Source of the DNA: Palaemon carinicauda
Taxonomy: Eukaryota; Arthropoda; Malacostraca; Decapoda; Palaemonidae
DNA length: 64,000 nt
Direction of reading: 5' to 3'
NCBI RefSeq assembly: GCF_036898095.1
Contig: NC_090751.1
Location: forward strand, 45,863,555-45,927,554
Numbering within the stretch: the stretch's first letter is position 1; the number at the start of each line of letters is the position of its first letter. Shown piece after piece: positions 11,836 through 21,925 of the stretch. The position numbers and the translations under genes were made by a program. The notes below the pieces were generated by a model. That model ran no database searches. It had not been told where the DNA came from and saw only the letters and a list, made by a program, of their open reading frames with translations.

Positions 11836-12304
11836 TTGTTAATTGTGATGTTTGATCAGTCCAAATTATTTGATAGTGCATCATGTAGACAGAAATATGT
11901 TGAAAATGTTAAAGAAGGGTGCTTAGTTTAAGCCATTCAGAGAAATAGCTGAATTTGTAATAAAATTCAAACATTTGTTATACTCATCATGAATTATAAA
12001 TTCATATCTGTGTGCACTAGTTTGCCCGACCCCCTAGAATATTTGGGTAAGCACTCAGTTGGAGACCAAATCATTCGTTGCTGATCGAATTTGATGTTAA
12101 AAGGCTTTCACTTTATTGTTCTTGGGGAACCATCTCGTAACCCTCTTCAGGATGAACTTAGTTTAGCATAGGTACAGTATGTTTTTTGGTATCTTTTTGC
12201 AATTTATTGCCAAACTTCTCGACTACCTTTGGAAGTTTGACAGCATCTTGTCAAAGGATGAAATTTGGCCACGTAATATTACCGTTGCAATTAAGTAGTA
12301 CAAT
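11836..12304. other. Non-coding, nothing recognised
   Basis: AT-rich sequence between the A-like remnant and the SINE; no supported coding frame or repeat. Confidence 0.45.
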
Positions 12305-12510
12305 ATCATCCTTGTGAGGTTTTGGGGAGCTTATAGGTCTACCTGTTGAGTCATCTGCAGCTATTACCCTGGTCCTAGCTTGGGTGGACAGGGACTTGGG
12401 CGCTGATCATATGTGTATAAGGTTAGTCTAGGGAATTGTCCTGTTAGCTATGGTATTGTCACTGTCCCTGGCCTCTGCCATTCACGAGTAGCTTTTAGAA
12501 CCTCTAAAAG
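12305..12510 (+). mobile_element. 5'-truncated tRNA-derived SINE (family S1, copy 1)
   Basis: Matches the body and tail of the fuller copy at 24390-24720: GTTGAGTCATC.GCAGC.ATTACC, GGTCCTAGCTTGGGTGGA, GGCGCTGATCATATG and the end GCCTCTGCCATTC. The tRNA-like head is missing here. Confidence 0.75.
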
Positions 12511-12589
12511 TATAGTTAGGAAAAATACAAATTATTTTTTTACAGTTATCAGATTTCTGCAATTTATAAAGCATTCGTGTTATTTCAGA

Positions 12590-12832
12590 ATGGACGAGGA
12601 GGAAAAAAGATACCGAGAACATATGCAGCAGTTTGCCCTTGAACAAGCGGCAAACAGATGTAGCCTGGTCCTTAGTCGTCAGAAATATGAAGCAATTGTT
12701 AAACATCTCTTGCATCCGCGTGTCAAGGTCGACTCCCAGTTCAAGCACTGGGTCAAACAAAAAAAGTTCAGTCTTGCTTATGTGACAAACGACAGCGATC
12801 CTATTTTAACCATACCTAATCACGAGTCGCGA
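12590..12832 (+). CDS. Host gene coding exon 1 (N-terminal NOL4/KRBA2-like region)
   Basis: The exon begins at 12589 after the acceptor TATTTCAG, one base before the ATG at 12590-12592. It ends at the donor CGA|GTAAGT, giving 81 codons in phase 0. The protein starts MDEEEKRYREHM, an acidic/basic helix. It then has SRQKYEAIVKHLLHP and FKHWVKQKKFSLAY, which match the pattern KYE.IV..L...KF..WVK.K.F.L known from the start of NOL4 and related integrase-derived proteins. The exon ends with DPILTIPNHESR, the linker before the zinc module. A relic of an element A-type right terminus lies about 55 bases upstream, so the present acceptor context may partly come from transposon DNA. Confidence 0.8.
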
Positions 12833-12956
12833 GTAAGTACTTGTACTGTTTTGTGTGAACTTGCATTACTAGTAAATTAGAGCTGCAAGAAGGTTTTACA
12901 TGGGTAAGGTCTTCCCCCCATACACATACACTATCAAGTACCCACTGTAGTTATCA

Positions 12957-13277
12957 CCTCCGCCAATGAAGTTGGAAGGAGGCTATGTTTTATCCCCTGT
13001 TTGTGTGTTTATTTGTGAACAGCATCCTAGCCACAATTTTAATCATAGAGTAATGAAACTTGCAGGGATTAACTGTTATGTAAAAAGCTGGAAATTATTA
13101 AATTTTTGAAGGTCAAGGTCATGGTCAAGCAAAATGTCCTATTCATGTAATCAGCCATCAGCTTGGACATTGTTGTCACAGAGACTTCAAACTTGATTCA
13201 TATTTGATTGTATGTAAATCCATGCTAATTAATACATGTTAAGGTCAAGGTCGGGAAATAAACTGTTTCGGCGGAGG
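12957..13277. repeat. Dispersed invertebrate-type repeat with CCTCCGCC / GGCGGAGG ends
   Basis: About 320 bp bounded by CCTCCGCC (12957-12964) and GGCGGAGG (13270-13277) in inverted orientation, with internal AAGGTCAAGGTC direct repeats. I recognise this layout (CCTCCGCCAA...GGAGG, GAAACTTGCAGGGATTAA) as a repeat common in marine invertebrate sequence. That part is from memory and has not been searched. It lies in host intron 1. Confidence 0.6.
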
Positions 13278-13405
13278 TCTACGCTCTGCCAAGTGCCCCA
13301 TCTAATTTTGTTGTTGTAATACTTCAGTGGGTTTGTTCCATACTAGTTTCATCAGTATGGTTTATGTAAACCTGTGGCATCTTAATCAAAATGCTAGATA
13401 TTGAG

Positions 13406-13757
13406 TTAACCCCTTTACCCCCAAGCTATTTGGAAATTTCCAACCCTTAACCCCCAGTCGTTTTCTTTTTCAAGCACATTTTGCAATTATTTTTTTTTCA
13501 AATTGCTCTATCAGCCTTAATTTTTGTCATAGAGAGGTTAGGTTGGTCTCATTCTTTTGGAAAATGTCTGAAGTTTCTCATAAAGTTATCAAAAATATGC
13601 AAAAAAAAATGTAAATAGCAGTTTTTTGCAAGGACGTACCGGTACGTCCATGGGGGTAAAGGGATGAGTTTTGTGAAACGTACCAGTACGTCCATGGGGG
13701 TAAAGGGATGAGTTTTGTGAAACGTACCAGTACGTCCACTGGGGGTAAAATGATTAA
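13406..13757 (+). mobile_element. piggyBac-like MITE P1, copy 1 (with internal duplication)
   Basis: Bounded by TTAA at 13406-13409 and 13754-13757. The left end is TTAACCCCTTTACCCCCA and the right end GGGGGTAAAATGATTAA, the inverted form of the same end with a few changes. TTAA targets and CCC...GGG ends are typical of piggyBac-type elements. The 3' half contains the perfect 18-bp palindrome GGACGTACCGGTACGTCC. Compared with copies 2 and 4, a segment of about 53 bp (GGGGGTAAAGGGATGAGTTT) is duplicated here. Confidence 0.8.
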
Positions 13758-14371
13758 TAAAAGGTTTACCTGTTAATTTTTATTTCAATAAATCTTCCCC
13801 CATCATTAAGTGGCTCTCAACAAAATTCAAAAGTTTTAACATTGAAAAGTTGATAGGGCAGTAATCCTTGTAATGCATTTACAGATGGCTATGCCATATT
13901 TGTTTATTCATAATCCTCTCATCGTTTGAGTTGGAAAGACTTCCATAGTGTTGTGTTTTAAAAATGGGCAGTTTCATGTAACTCTCTGGTTTATTAGTTC
14001 TTTGATATCAATTCAGGCATGTCTACTGACCATTCTGAAATTGATTTTTTGTTATTAATGATTGTGAAAACACTACTTAGATCCCAATTAGATCCTCATT
14101 CCTTGTGCACCACATTCCGAGATAAAGATATTACTGTATAATTTATTGTTATTGAAGGTCCTGATTTCAAAACATCGTGCTTCCATATAGCCTTTCATTG
14201 TTTTTTCTCCTCATGTGCTCCCTATTTTGTACTATTTCTATTTAAATAATGCTGCCCATTTTTAGTCCTTTGATAAGTGTGCATGAAAAAGTCAAATGAA
14301 GGAAATCTGTAACTAATAATTTTATGTAAGCCAACAAGCTCGTCTCATGGAGACCTACTACACTGATTTAC
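13758..14371. other. Intronic sequence, nothing recognised
   Basis: AT-rich spacer between two P1 MITE copies in host intron 1; no coding or repeat signal seen. Confidence 0.5.
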
Positions 14372-14686
14372 TTAACCCTTTTACCCCCAGGGTATTTGGA
14401 AATTTCCAACCCTTAACCCCCAGGGGCTACTGTATTTTTTTTCAAGCACATTTTGCAGTATATTTTTTTAAAATTGCTCTAACAGCCTTAATTTTTGTCA
14501 TAGAGAGGTCTGGTTGGTCTCATTCTCTTGGAAAATGCCTGAATTTTCTCAAAAAATTATCAAAAACATGCTAAAAAATTTTAAATAAAATTTTTTGCTA
14601 GGACGTACCGGTACGTCCATGGGGTTTAGTAAAGGGATGAGTTTTGTGAAACGTACCAGTACGTCCTTTGGGGGTAAAAGGGTTAA
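14372..14686 (+). mobile_element. piggyBac-like MITE P1, copy 2
   Basis: A 315-bp unit including flanking TTAA at 14372-14375 and 14683-14686. Ends are TTAACCCTTTTACCCCCA and its inverse TGGGGGTAAAAGGGTTAA (TIR 14 bp after the TTAA). The interior includes the perfect palindrome GGACGTACCGGTACGTCC. No transposase. Confidence 0.85.
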
Positions 14687-14948
14687 TAACAGAACCACAA
14701 TAGCATGTATTCTAATATATTTTTACATCTCTCTCAGCCTTCATCAAGAAGGTAGTAAACTTCCGATGCGTCAATGATGGAAAGTAGGCTAATTGTTAGC
14801 GAGGTGAAGTAATAAGCACAAACGTTTAACAAATTGAAACATCCCATCACGTGACACAGCTTAAGATTAACTGATTTGTAATGTAACTTTATTAGGAAAC
14901 CAAAGAATCTGTCCTTACCAGTACTTATGAATTTGATATTAACTTACA

Positions 14949-15056
14949 TTAACCCTTTTACCCCCAAAGGACGTACTGGTACGTTTCACAAAACTCATCC
15001 CTTTACCCCCATGGACGTACCGGTACGTCCTTGCAAAAAAATGCTATAAAATTTTT
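14949..15056 (-). mobile_element. piggyBac-like MITE P1, copy 3, first part (split by element B)
   Basis: Inverted copy: TTAACCCTTTTACCCCCAAA, then GGACGTACTGGTACG and the palindrome GGACGTACCGGTACGTCC. It stops in the T-run where element B begins. The rest resumes at 21569 and ends with GGGGGTAAAAGGGTTAA at 21763. Confidence 0.85.
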
Positions 15057-15062
15057 TTTTTT

Positions 15063-15234
15063 CAATATTTAACTTAGCCGGTGATTATAATAGCTGCAGC
15101 TCTGCTGCTCGACAGAAAACTCTACGGAAAAAATCCGCCAGCGATCGCTATGCAGGTAGGGGGTGTACTTCAACAGCGCCATCTGTCGTCCAGATACCCA
15201 GTACTCATTGTAAACAAAGAACTCAATTTTCTCT
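15063..15234 (+). repeat. Element B left inverted terminal repeat
   Basis: Matches the reverse complement of the right end from GCCGGTGATTATAATAGC through GAACTCAATTTTCTC. It contains the 10-bp palindrome AGCGATCGCT at 15140-15149, a landmark shared with the ends of C, D and E. Confidence 0.9.
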
Positions 15235-15438
15235 CTGTCGTGCTACCGGCAAGACCTACTAATTTGCTGTTGCTAACTGGATTTGTTTTCACAACTTTTT
15301 GGTGAAGTACACTATTCTAGTTTTGAGCTTTCGCTGTGCAGGCTTTCTCTTCAATAAATCCTTGCATTCTTTTTTTGATTACGGATTATTTGTTGATGAC
15401 TTTGGATAGTTTTTGAATTCCCCTTTGACCAATTCAAA

Positions 15439-17871
15439 ATGGCTGACCCTTCTCAAGTCCCAAAATTCAGGAAGTGTAATGCTAGGGACTGTTCAAGGCG
15501 TCTTCCGAAGGCCTCTATCGATCCTCACACTGTTTGTTCCAATTGTCGGGATAAAACCTGTCAATTGGAAGATCGATGTGAGGAATGCGTTGGGCTTTCG
15601 GAATTCGATTTTATCGAATTCCAAAAATATACACGTAGGCTAGAGAGAGATAGAGTCAGGAGAAGTTCCTCTCGTTCTGTTGATATTTCCTCTCCTCATG
15701 CCCCACAACCTATTCCTTCCCCTGTAGTGGTTGCTCCTAATCCCCCTTCTGGCACTCAGGAACCTTCGATGGCTGATATGATGCGTGCCATCCAAGCTCT
15801 GGGTGAGAGAGTTGAGTCCCTGGCTAGTGACCGTAACCAGCTCATGGCGGACGTCAAGGAGCTGAAGTGTAAAAGTGCAGTGGGGAGTGGTAAAGTGAGT
15901 GATAGTGTTGTGGATAGTGTTGCGCTTGAGGGTTCGTCTGTTCGTGCCTGTCGTCCTCCTAGTCCGGGACCTCTTGCAAGCTCCCAAGTCCAGGGGAGAA
16001 GCAATGTCGTACGACCAATGGGTTCGAGAGGCTTTAATCAGCGAACAGACGTTCCCTCCGTGGTACCGGGCGCATCTTCCCAAGATCGCCCCTGCCGCAC
16101 AAAGACGAGAGAGCCCGTTTATACCTCGTCTGCGGAAGAGGTTTCTCGCAAGAAACCATGGACCAAGGTCTCACGACCGTTAAAGCGCAAGTCGGTCCCT
16201 TCCGCGCAAGTCCAACGGCCCAGCTGTAGCCACTGGGTCAGTTCGGACTCGCTGCAGTCTTCCGATGACTGCTCACCTCCTAAGAGAGGCAAAGCGGTAC
16301 CGCCTCAGACAGTTACACCGTCTGTCGCCGCACCTGCTCCTGCAGACCCTAAGTGGTCTTTGCTGCAGAACATGCAGTCACAATTAACGTCTCTGATGCA
16401 GGACTTTCGTGCGGAGAAGGTTGCTGCTTCACCAGCCTCTTGCCTACAACCAACCACACACTTGGTTGTGCGTCCTGTGGACGCTGAGGCAACCTTCTTG
16501 TGCACTCCAGTTGAGAGAGTTCCGCCACCCATGCGTTCCAGTGTACCCTGCTAGCCGCATGTTGACGTTCAGCGACGCACGGAGCCTTCCGTTGACGTTC
16601 GCGAGGTACAACAACCGTCAGAGTTGTTTTGTTTTGACGCGGTGCGTCAACCTCCGCAACCCAGTGTGGTTGCCACTGCTCACCCACATCAGGCTAGACA
16701 GTCTGGAGTAGACGCTGTGCGTCCCCGCACTGCTATGGTTGTTGCCAGCTCACAGACTGGGCAACAGTTCCATGACGTTGCGTCCGGCTCAGTCACGCAT
16801 GCACCCGTGCGACCGGACTCAGCTATCCAGCCGTTACCTACTCCATTGTCGCTTCCTCCTCAATACTCGGATGATGGACTTTCGGATGATGATGGTGCTG
16901 CTCACGTTGATGAACCACATTCGGATCTTGACGAGCCTAAGTCCACGCAACCCTCTTTGGACTTTAGAAAGGTTTTAGCTCTGTTCAAAGAGATGTTTCC
17001 GGACCAGTTTGTGTCTGTGGCTCCGCGCTCTCCTCCGTCAGAGTTTGTTTTAGGTATGCCGTCATCCTCGCCTGCCTTTACTAGACTCGTCCTCGCACGC
17101 TCGTCCAAGAGAGCTTTACGAGTGATAGGAGAATGGATGCAGTCCAAAAAGAGTCTAGGGAAGACAGCCTTTACGTTTCCCCCTGCTAGACTCTCTTCTA
17201 GATCGAGCGTCTGGTATGCCACGGGAGAAGTTCTCGGCTTGGGAGTTCCTGCCTCTGCCCAGGGCGACTTCTCAAGTCTTGTAGACTCTCCCCGCAGGCT
17301 AGCCATGAGACGCTCGAAAATATGTTGGTCATCTTCGGACCTAGACCACCTTTTGAAAGGGATATTTAGAGCCTTCGAGGTCTTCAACTTTTTAGACTGG
17401 TGTCTGGGAGCTCTAAGCAGGAAGATCTCTCCGACAGAGAAGGAGACTTCCTTGCTCATCATGTCCTGCATGGACAAGGCCGTACGTGACGGGTCTAATG
17501 AGCTTGCTGCATCGTTCGTGTCCGGAGTCCTCAAGAAGCGTGAGAACCTTTGCTCTTTCCTGTCAGCTGGAGTGACACCTTGTCAAAGATCCGAACTTCT
17601 GTTTGCTCCTCTTTCTAAGTGCCTCTTTCCAGAGGACTTGATTAAGGAGATTGCTGCTTCTTTGATACAGAAGGACACTCATGACCTGGTTGCGTCCTCT
17701 GCTCGCAAAGCCACCCCTTTGCCTACCTTGTCAGCTAGACCAAGGATGGACACTCCAGCGTCCCGATTTATTCCGCCCTTTCGTGGCAGAGCCTCCAGCA
17801 GAGGAGGTGCTCGTGCCGAAGGGAGACGTGGAAAGAAGAAAGGAACCAAGTCCTTTAAAGGCAGAGTCTGA
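15439..17871 (+). pseudogene. Element B Gag (ORF1) with one internal amber codon
   Basis: One continuous frame of 811 codons starting MADPSQVPKFRKC, broken only by TAG at 16552-16554, where element E has CAG. The N-terminus carries a cysteine/histidine cluster (KCNARDC, DPHTVCSNCRDKTCQ, RCEEC), probably a zinc-binding nucleic-acid contact. The middle is proline/serine-rich with a short coiled-coil-like stretch (MRAIQALGERVESLASDRNQ). The C-terminal third (SLDFRKVLALFKEMFPDQF onward) is the conserved part and includes FNFLDWCLGALSRK. The end is basic (RGRASSRGGARAEGRRGKKK), fitting RNA binding. The RT frame starts inside its last 190 bases. Start chosen because E's ORF starts at the matching ATG. 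Role: presumed particle protein. Confidence 0.85.
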
Positions 17872-19930
17872 CTGCCAGCTTCTTCAGACAGCAGTGGGAG
17901 CCAGACTCAAGAACTTCTGGCAGACCTGGGAGAAGAGAGGCGCAGATGCACAATCTGTGAAGTTGCTCAGAGAGGGGTACAAGATCCCGTTTGTACGAAA
18001 ACCCCCTCTAGCAACGTCTCCCATCGATCTCTCTCCCAGGTACAGAGAGGAAGACAAGAGACGAGCATTGAAACAGGAAGTGTCTCTCTTACTAGAAAAG
18101 GGAGCGGTAGTCAAAGTCCTGGACCATCAAACCCCGGGCTTCTACAACCGTCTCTTCTTAGTGGCAAAGAAGACAGGAGGGTGGAGGCCGGTGCTAGACG
18201 TCAGTGCGCTGAATGTCTTTGTCACAAAGCAGACGTTCTCCATGGAGACCACAAAGTCCGTTCTAGCAGCGGTCAGAAGGGAAGACTGGATGGTCTCTTT
18301 AGACCTAAGGGACGCATACTTCCACGTCCCCATCCACCCAGACTCCCAACCTTTTCTGAGATTTGTTTACGAAAAGGTTGTCTACCAGTTTCAAGCCCTG
18401 TGCTTTGGCCTAAGCACAGCTCCTCTTGTGTTTACGAGGCTGATGAGGAATGTAGCCAAATTCCTTCATTTAGCAGACATCCGAGCCTCCCTCTATTTGG
18501 ACGACTGGCTTCTAAGAGCTTCTTCCAGTTGTCGCTGTCTGAAGGATCTAAAGTGGACTCTAGATCTGACCAAGGAATTGGGTCTCCTTGTCAATATGGA
18601 AAAGTCTCAAGTGGTCCCATCCCAAACTATTGTGTATTTAGGGATGGAGATTCACAGTCTAGCTTTTCGGGCTTTTCCGTCGGCCCCCAGAACAAGCCAA
18701 GCCCAGTTATGCATCCAGAACATGCTGAAGAAGGAACGATGTTCAGTCAGGCAGTGGATGAGTCTGATAGGGACACTATCATCCCTGGAACAGTTCGTAT
18801 CGTTAGGAAGACTACACCTCCGTCCTCTTCAATATCACCTAGCTGTTTACTGGAAAAAGGACAAGACGCTAGAAGCGGTCTCGATCCCCATTTCCGAGAA
18901 GATGAAGTCTTGCCTGACTTGGTGGAAGGACAGTATCAGCCTCAGAGAGGGTCTGCCCCTGGCTGTTCAGACTCCCAACCACGTTCTCTTCTCGGACGCA
19001 TCGGACACAGGCTGGGGCGCGACATTAGACGGTCGGGAATGCTCGGGAACTTGGAACTCGAGTCAAAGGACAATGCATATCAACTGCAAGGAGCTACTGG
19101 CAGTTCATCTGGCCTTGAAAAGCTTCAAGTCTCTCCTTCAAGGCAAAGTGGTGGAGGTGAACTCGGACAACACCACGGCTTTGGCGTACATCTCCAAGCA
19201 AGGAGGGACCCACTCTATGACGTTGTACGAGATCGCAAGGGACCTCCTCACCTGGTCAAAAGGTCAAAACATTTCGCTAGTAACGAGGTTCATCCAAGGC
19301 AACTTGAATGTCATGGCAGATTGCCTCAGTCGAAAGGGACAAATCATTCCAACAGAATGGACCCTACACAAGGATGTGTGCAAGAGACTTTGGGCCACAT
19401 GGGGCCAGCCAACCATAGATCTCTTCGCAACCTCGATGACCAAGAGGCTCCCAATATATTGCTCACCAATCTCGGACCCAGCAGCAGCTCATATAGATGC
19501 CTTTCTCCTAGATTGGTCACATCTAGACCTATATGCATTCCCCCCGTTCAAGATTGTCAACAAGGTACTGCAGAAGTTCGCCTCTCACGAAGGGACAAGG
19601 TTGACGTTAGTTGCTCCCCTCTGGCCCGCGAGAGAATGGTTCACCGAGGTACTTCGATGGCTAGTGGACATTCCCAGAACGCTTCCTCTAAGGGTGGACC
19701 TTCTACGTCAGCCACATGTAAAGAAGGTACACCAAAACCTCCACGCTCTTCGTCTGACTGCCTTCAGACTATCGAAAGACTCTCGAGAGCTAGAGGCTTT
19801 TCGAAGGAGGCAGCCAGGGCGATTGCTAGAGCAAGGAGGACATCCACCCTTAGAGTCTACCAATCGAAGTGGGAAATCTTCCGAAACTGGTGCAAGTCAG
19901 TATCTGTATCCTCGACCAGTACCTCTGTAA
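17681..19930 (+). CDS. Element B reverse transcriptase / RNase H / MT-like protein (ORF2)
   Basis: 749 codons, full length relative to element E. The DIRS reverse transcriptase occupies about residues 120-330 with KKTGGWRPVLDVSALN, SLDLRDAYFHVP, CFGLSTAPLVF and LYLDDWLL (the YLDD active site). RNase H follows with SDASDTGWGATL, CKELLAVHLAL, VNSDNTTALAYI and NVMADCLSR, giving all four acidic residues. The last part (QPTIDLFATS, DLYAFPPFKIV, LTLVAPLWPAREWF) is the conserved domain described as methyltransferase-like in DIRS elements. The first ATG lies inside gag, one frame over, so translation may use frameshifting or reinitiation. The conserved protein could start later than 17681. No inactivating mutation is visible. 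Confidence 0.92.
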   Translation: MTWLRPLLAKPPLCLPCQLDQGWTLQRPDLFRPFVAEPPAEEVLVPKGDVERRKEPSPLKAESDCQLLQTAVGARLKNFWQTWEKRGADAQSVKLLREGYKIPFVRKPPLATSPIDLSPRYREEDKRRALKQEVSLLLEKGAVVKVLDHQTPGFYNRLFLVAKKTGGWRPVLDVSALNVFVTKQTFSMETTKSVLAAVRREDWMVSLDLRDAYFHVPIHPDSQPFLRFVYEKVVYQFQALCFGLSTAPLVFTRLMRNVAKFLHLADIRASLYLDDWLLRASSSCRCLKDLKWTLDLTKELGLLVNMEKSQVVPSQTIVYLGMEIHSLAFRAFPSAPRTSQAQLCIQNMLKKERCSVRQWMSLIGTLSSLEQFVSLGRLHLRPLQYHLAVYWKKDKTLEAVSIPISEKMKSCLTWWKDSISLREGLPLAVQTPNHVLFSDASDTGWGATLDGRECSGTWNSSQRTMHINCKELLAVHLALKSFKSLLQGKVVEVNSDNTTALAYISKQGGTHSMTLYEIARDLLTWSKGQNISLVTRFIQGNLNVMADCLSRKGQIIPTEWTLHKDVCKRLWATWGQPTIDLFATSMTKRLPIYCSPISDPAAAHIDAFLLDWSHLDLYAFPPFKIVNKVLQKFASHEGTRLTLVAPLWPAREWFTEVLRWLVDIPRTLPLRVDLLRQPHVKKVHQNLHALRLTAFRLSKDSRELEAFRRRQPGRLLEQGGHPPLESTNRSGKSSETGASQYLYPRPVPL

Positions 19931-20827
19931 CTCAAATAGCTGACTTCCTTTTATACCTTAGGAAAGAACGATCTCTTTCAGCTCCCACTATCAAGGGTTA
20001 CAGAAGCATGTTGGCATCAGTCTTCCGTCACAGAGGCTTAGATCTTTCCAACAATAAAGATCTACAGGACCTCCTTAAGTCTTTTGAGACCACGAAGGAG
20101 CGTCGTTTGGCTACACCTGGTTGGAATTTAGACGTGGTACTAAGATTCCTCATGTCAGAAAGGTTCGAGCCGCTACAATCAGCCTCATTTAAAGATCTCA
20201 CCTTAAAGACTTTTCCTGGTTTGCTTAGCCACAGCTAAAAGAGTCAGTGAGATTCACGCCTTCAGCAGGAACATCGGATTTTCATCTGAAACGGCTACAT
20301 GTTCTCTACAACTTGGTTTTCTAGCCAAAAACGAGCTACCTTCTCGTCCTTGGCCGAAATCGTTCGATATTCCAAGCCTATCGAATATGGTTGGAAATGA
20401 ACTAGAAAGAGTCTTATGCCCTGTGAGAGCTCTTAAGTTCTATCTAAGACGAACTAAACCTTTACGAGGACAGTCAGAAGCTTTATGGTGTTCAGTTAAG
20501 AAACCATCTTTGCCTATGTCAAAGAATGCTTTATCCTATTTTATCAGACTGTTAATACGAGAAGCTCATTCACATCTGAGTGAGGAAGACCAAGCTTTGC
20601 TGAAGGTAAGGACACATGAAGTTAGAGCTGTCGCAACTTCAGTGGCCTTTAAACAAAATAGATCTCTGCGAAGTATAATGGACGCAACCTATTGGAGAAG
20701 CAAGTCAGTGTTCGCGTCTTTTTATCTTAAGGATGTCCAGTCTCTTTACAAGGACTGCTACACTCTGGGACCATTCGTAGCAGCGAGTGCAGTAGTGGGT
20801 GAGGGCTCAACCACTACAATCCCCTAA
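18181..20827 (+). pseudogene. Element B tyrosine recombinase (ORF3), one frameshift
   Basis: The frame is open from 18181 to 20238 and overlaps ORF2 for 1.75 kb. The recognisable recombinase begins near 19740 (RLSRARGFSKEAARAIARAR, TSVTQIADFLLYLRKERSLS). Compared with element E, a 2-nt deletion near 20213 (ACTTTTCC where E has ACTCTTTTCC) ends the frame just before the catalytic arginine. The rest continues in the next frame to 20827 with AKRVSE, RTHEVRAVATS and FYLKDVQ, so all of R, H, R and Y are still encoded. It would catalyse integration of a circular DNA form. One repairable lesion suggests recent loss. Confidence 0.85.
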
Positions 20828-21231
20828 TTCCATAACCTTTTTAATCTTTCTCTTGAAATGTTTTTATTGTTGTTTTTGGGTTGTCCGGAAGGCTAAGAAG
20901 CCTTTCGCATCCTGGTTGATTTGGCGGGTGGTCAAATTCTTTTCTTGAGAAGCGCCTAGATTAGAGGTTTTGATGAGGTCCTGTGGTATGGGTTGCAACC
21001 CTTCATACTTCAGATCCTAGGGGTCGCTCAGCATCCTAAGAGGATCGCGAGGCTCCGTAAGGAAGACGTACTTAAAAAGGCAGAGTAATTGTTCAAGTCG
21101 ACTTCCTTACCAGGTACCTATTTATTTTGTTTTTGTTATTTTGATAACTTCTAAAATGAAATAAAAAATCCTTAGCTCATAATAATGTAAACATATATTG
21201 CTGGTCTCTACCCACCCCCCTGGGTGTGAAT

Positions 21232-21325
21232 CAGCTATTATAATCACCGGCTAAGTTAAATATTGAAAAATGTTATTTTGATAATAAAATAAATTTTTGA
21301 ATATACTTACCCGGTGATTATAAAT
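21232..21325 (+). repeat. Element B internal complementary region
   Basis: The reverse complement of the left end (ATAATCACCGGCTAAGTT to TTGAAAAA) is fused to the reverse complement of the right end (TGTTATTTTGATAATAAAA to ACCCGGTGATTATAA). It matches the expected right-to-left circle junction. Confidence 0.88.
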
Positions 21326-21370
21326 TAAAGGACCCTCCCTTCCTCCCCAATAGAGACACAGTGGACCGAG

Positions 21371-21568
21371 GAGAAAATTGAGTTCTTTGTTTACAATGAG
21401 TACTGGGTATCTGGACGACAGATGGCGCTGTTGAAGTACACCCCCTACCTGCATAGCGATCGCTGGCGGATTTTTTCCGTAGAGTTTTCTGTCGAGCAGC
21501 AGAGCTGCAGCTATTATAATCACCGGGTAAGTATATTCAAAAATTTATTTTATTATCAAAATAACATT
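21371..21568 (-). repeat. Element B right inverted terminal repeat
   Basis: Inverse of 15063-15234, with about 40 extra terminal bases (AAGTATATTCAAAAATTTA and on to AACATTT) that have no counterpart at the left end but do have one in the internal complementary region. Confidence 0.9.
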
Positions 21569-21763
21569 TTTTCATATTTTTGATAATTTTTTGAAAAAAA
21601 TTCAGGCATTTTCCAAGAGAATGAAACCAACCTGACCTCTCTATGACAAAAATTAAGGCTGTTAGAGCAATTTAAAGAAAATATACTGCAAAATGTGCTG
21701 GGGAAAAAATAACCCCTTGCGAGGGTTGGAAATTTCCAAAGAGCCTGGGGGTAAAAGGGTTAA
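21569..21763 (-). mobile_element. piggyBac-like MITE P1, copy 3, second part
   Basis: Continuation of the MITE begun at 14949: TTCAGGCATTTTCCAAGAGA, CAAAAATTAAGGCTGTTAGA and the end TGGGGGTAAAAGGGTTAA with TTAA at 21760-21763. It ends 42 bases before coding exon 2 of the host gene. Confidence 0.85.
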
Positions 21764-21805
21764 TATACAAAATGAATTAATAATGAATTCATCTCTCCTT
21801 TTCAG

Positions 21806-21925
21806 AATCTTGTTGATGCAAAGACAAGACTGCAGGTCGTTCATGCAGAACAGATCTTTGATATTGTTTACGATATCCATACCAAGGAACTCAATCATGC
21901 AGGATACAAAAAGGTTTTGGAGTAT
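21806..21925 (+). CDS. Host gene coding exon 2 (first half of HHCC zinc module)
   Basis: A 120-base, 40-codon exon between the acceptor CCTTTTCAG and the donor TAT|GTGAGT, phase 0 on both sides. It encodes TRLQVVHAEQIFDIVYDIHT followed by KELNHAGYKKVLEY. The pattern ...VH.EQIFDI.Y..H.....HAGYKK matches the histidine half of the integrase H2C2 zinc-binding fold and the equivalent segment of NOL4-type proteins (FFDIIY..H...HAG.K.T). The paired cysteines are in the next exon. Confidence 0.85.

Larger units (their letters stand above)
15057..21568 (+). mobile_element. DIRS-type retrotransposon B (nearly complete, nested in a MITE)
   Basis: A 6.5-kb element with gag, RT/RNase H/MT-like and tyrosine recombinase genes. 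It has inverted terminal repeats (15063-15234 and 21371-21568) and an internal complementary region (21232-21325). Reading that region gives the circle junction ATAACATTTTTCAATATT. The exact left edge is uncertain by a few bases because it falls in a T-run. It interrupts a P1 MITE whose two halves rejoin cleanly when B is removed, giving an unambiguous empty-site model. Only three inactivating changes are visible: an amber codon in gag, a 2-nt deletion in the recombinase, and whatever lies in the unplaced start codons. It lies in host intron 1, same strand as the gene. Confidence 0.93.
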
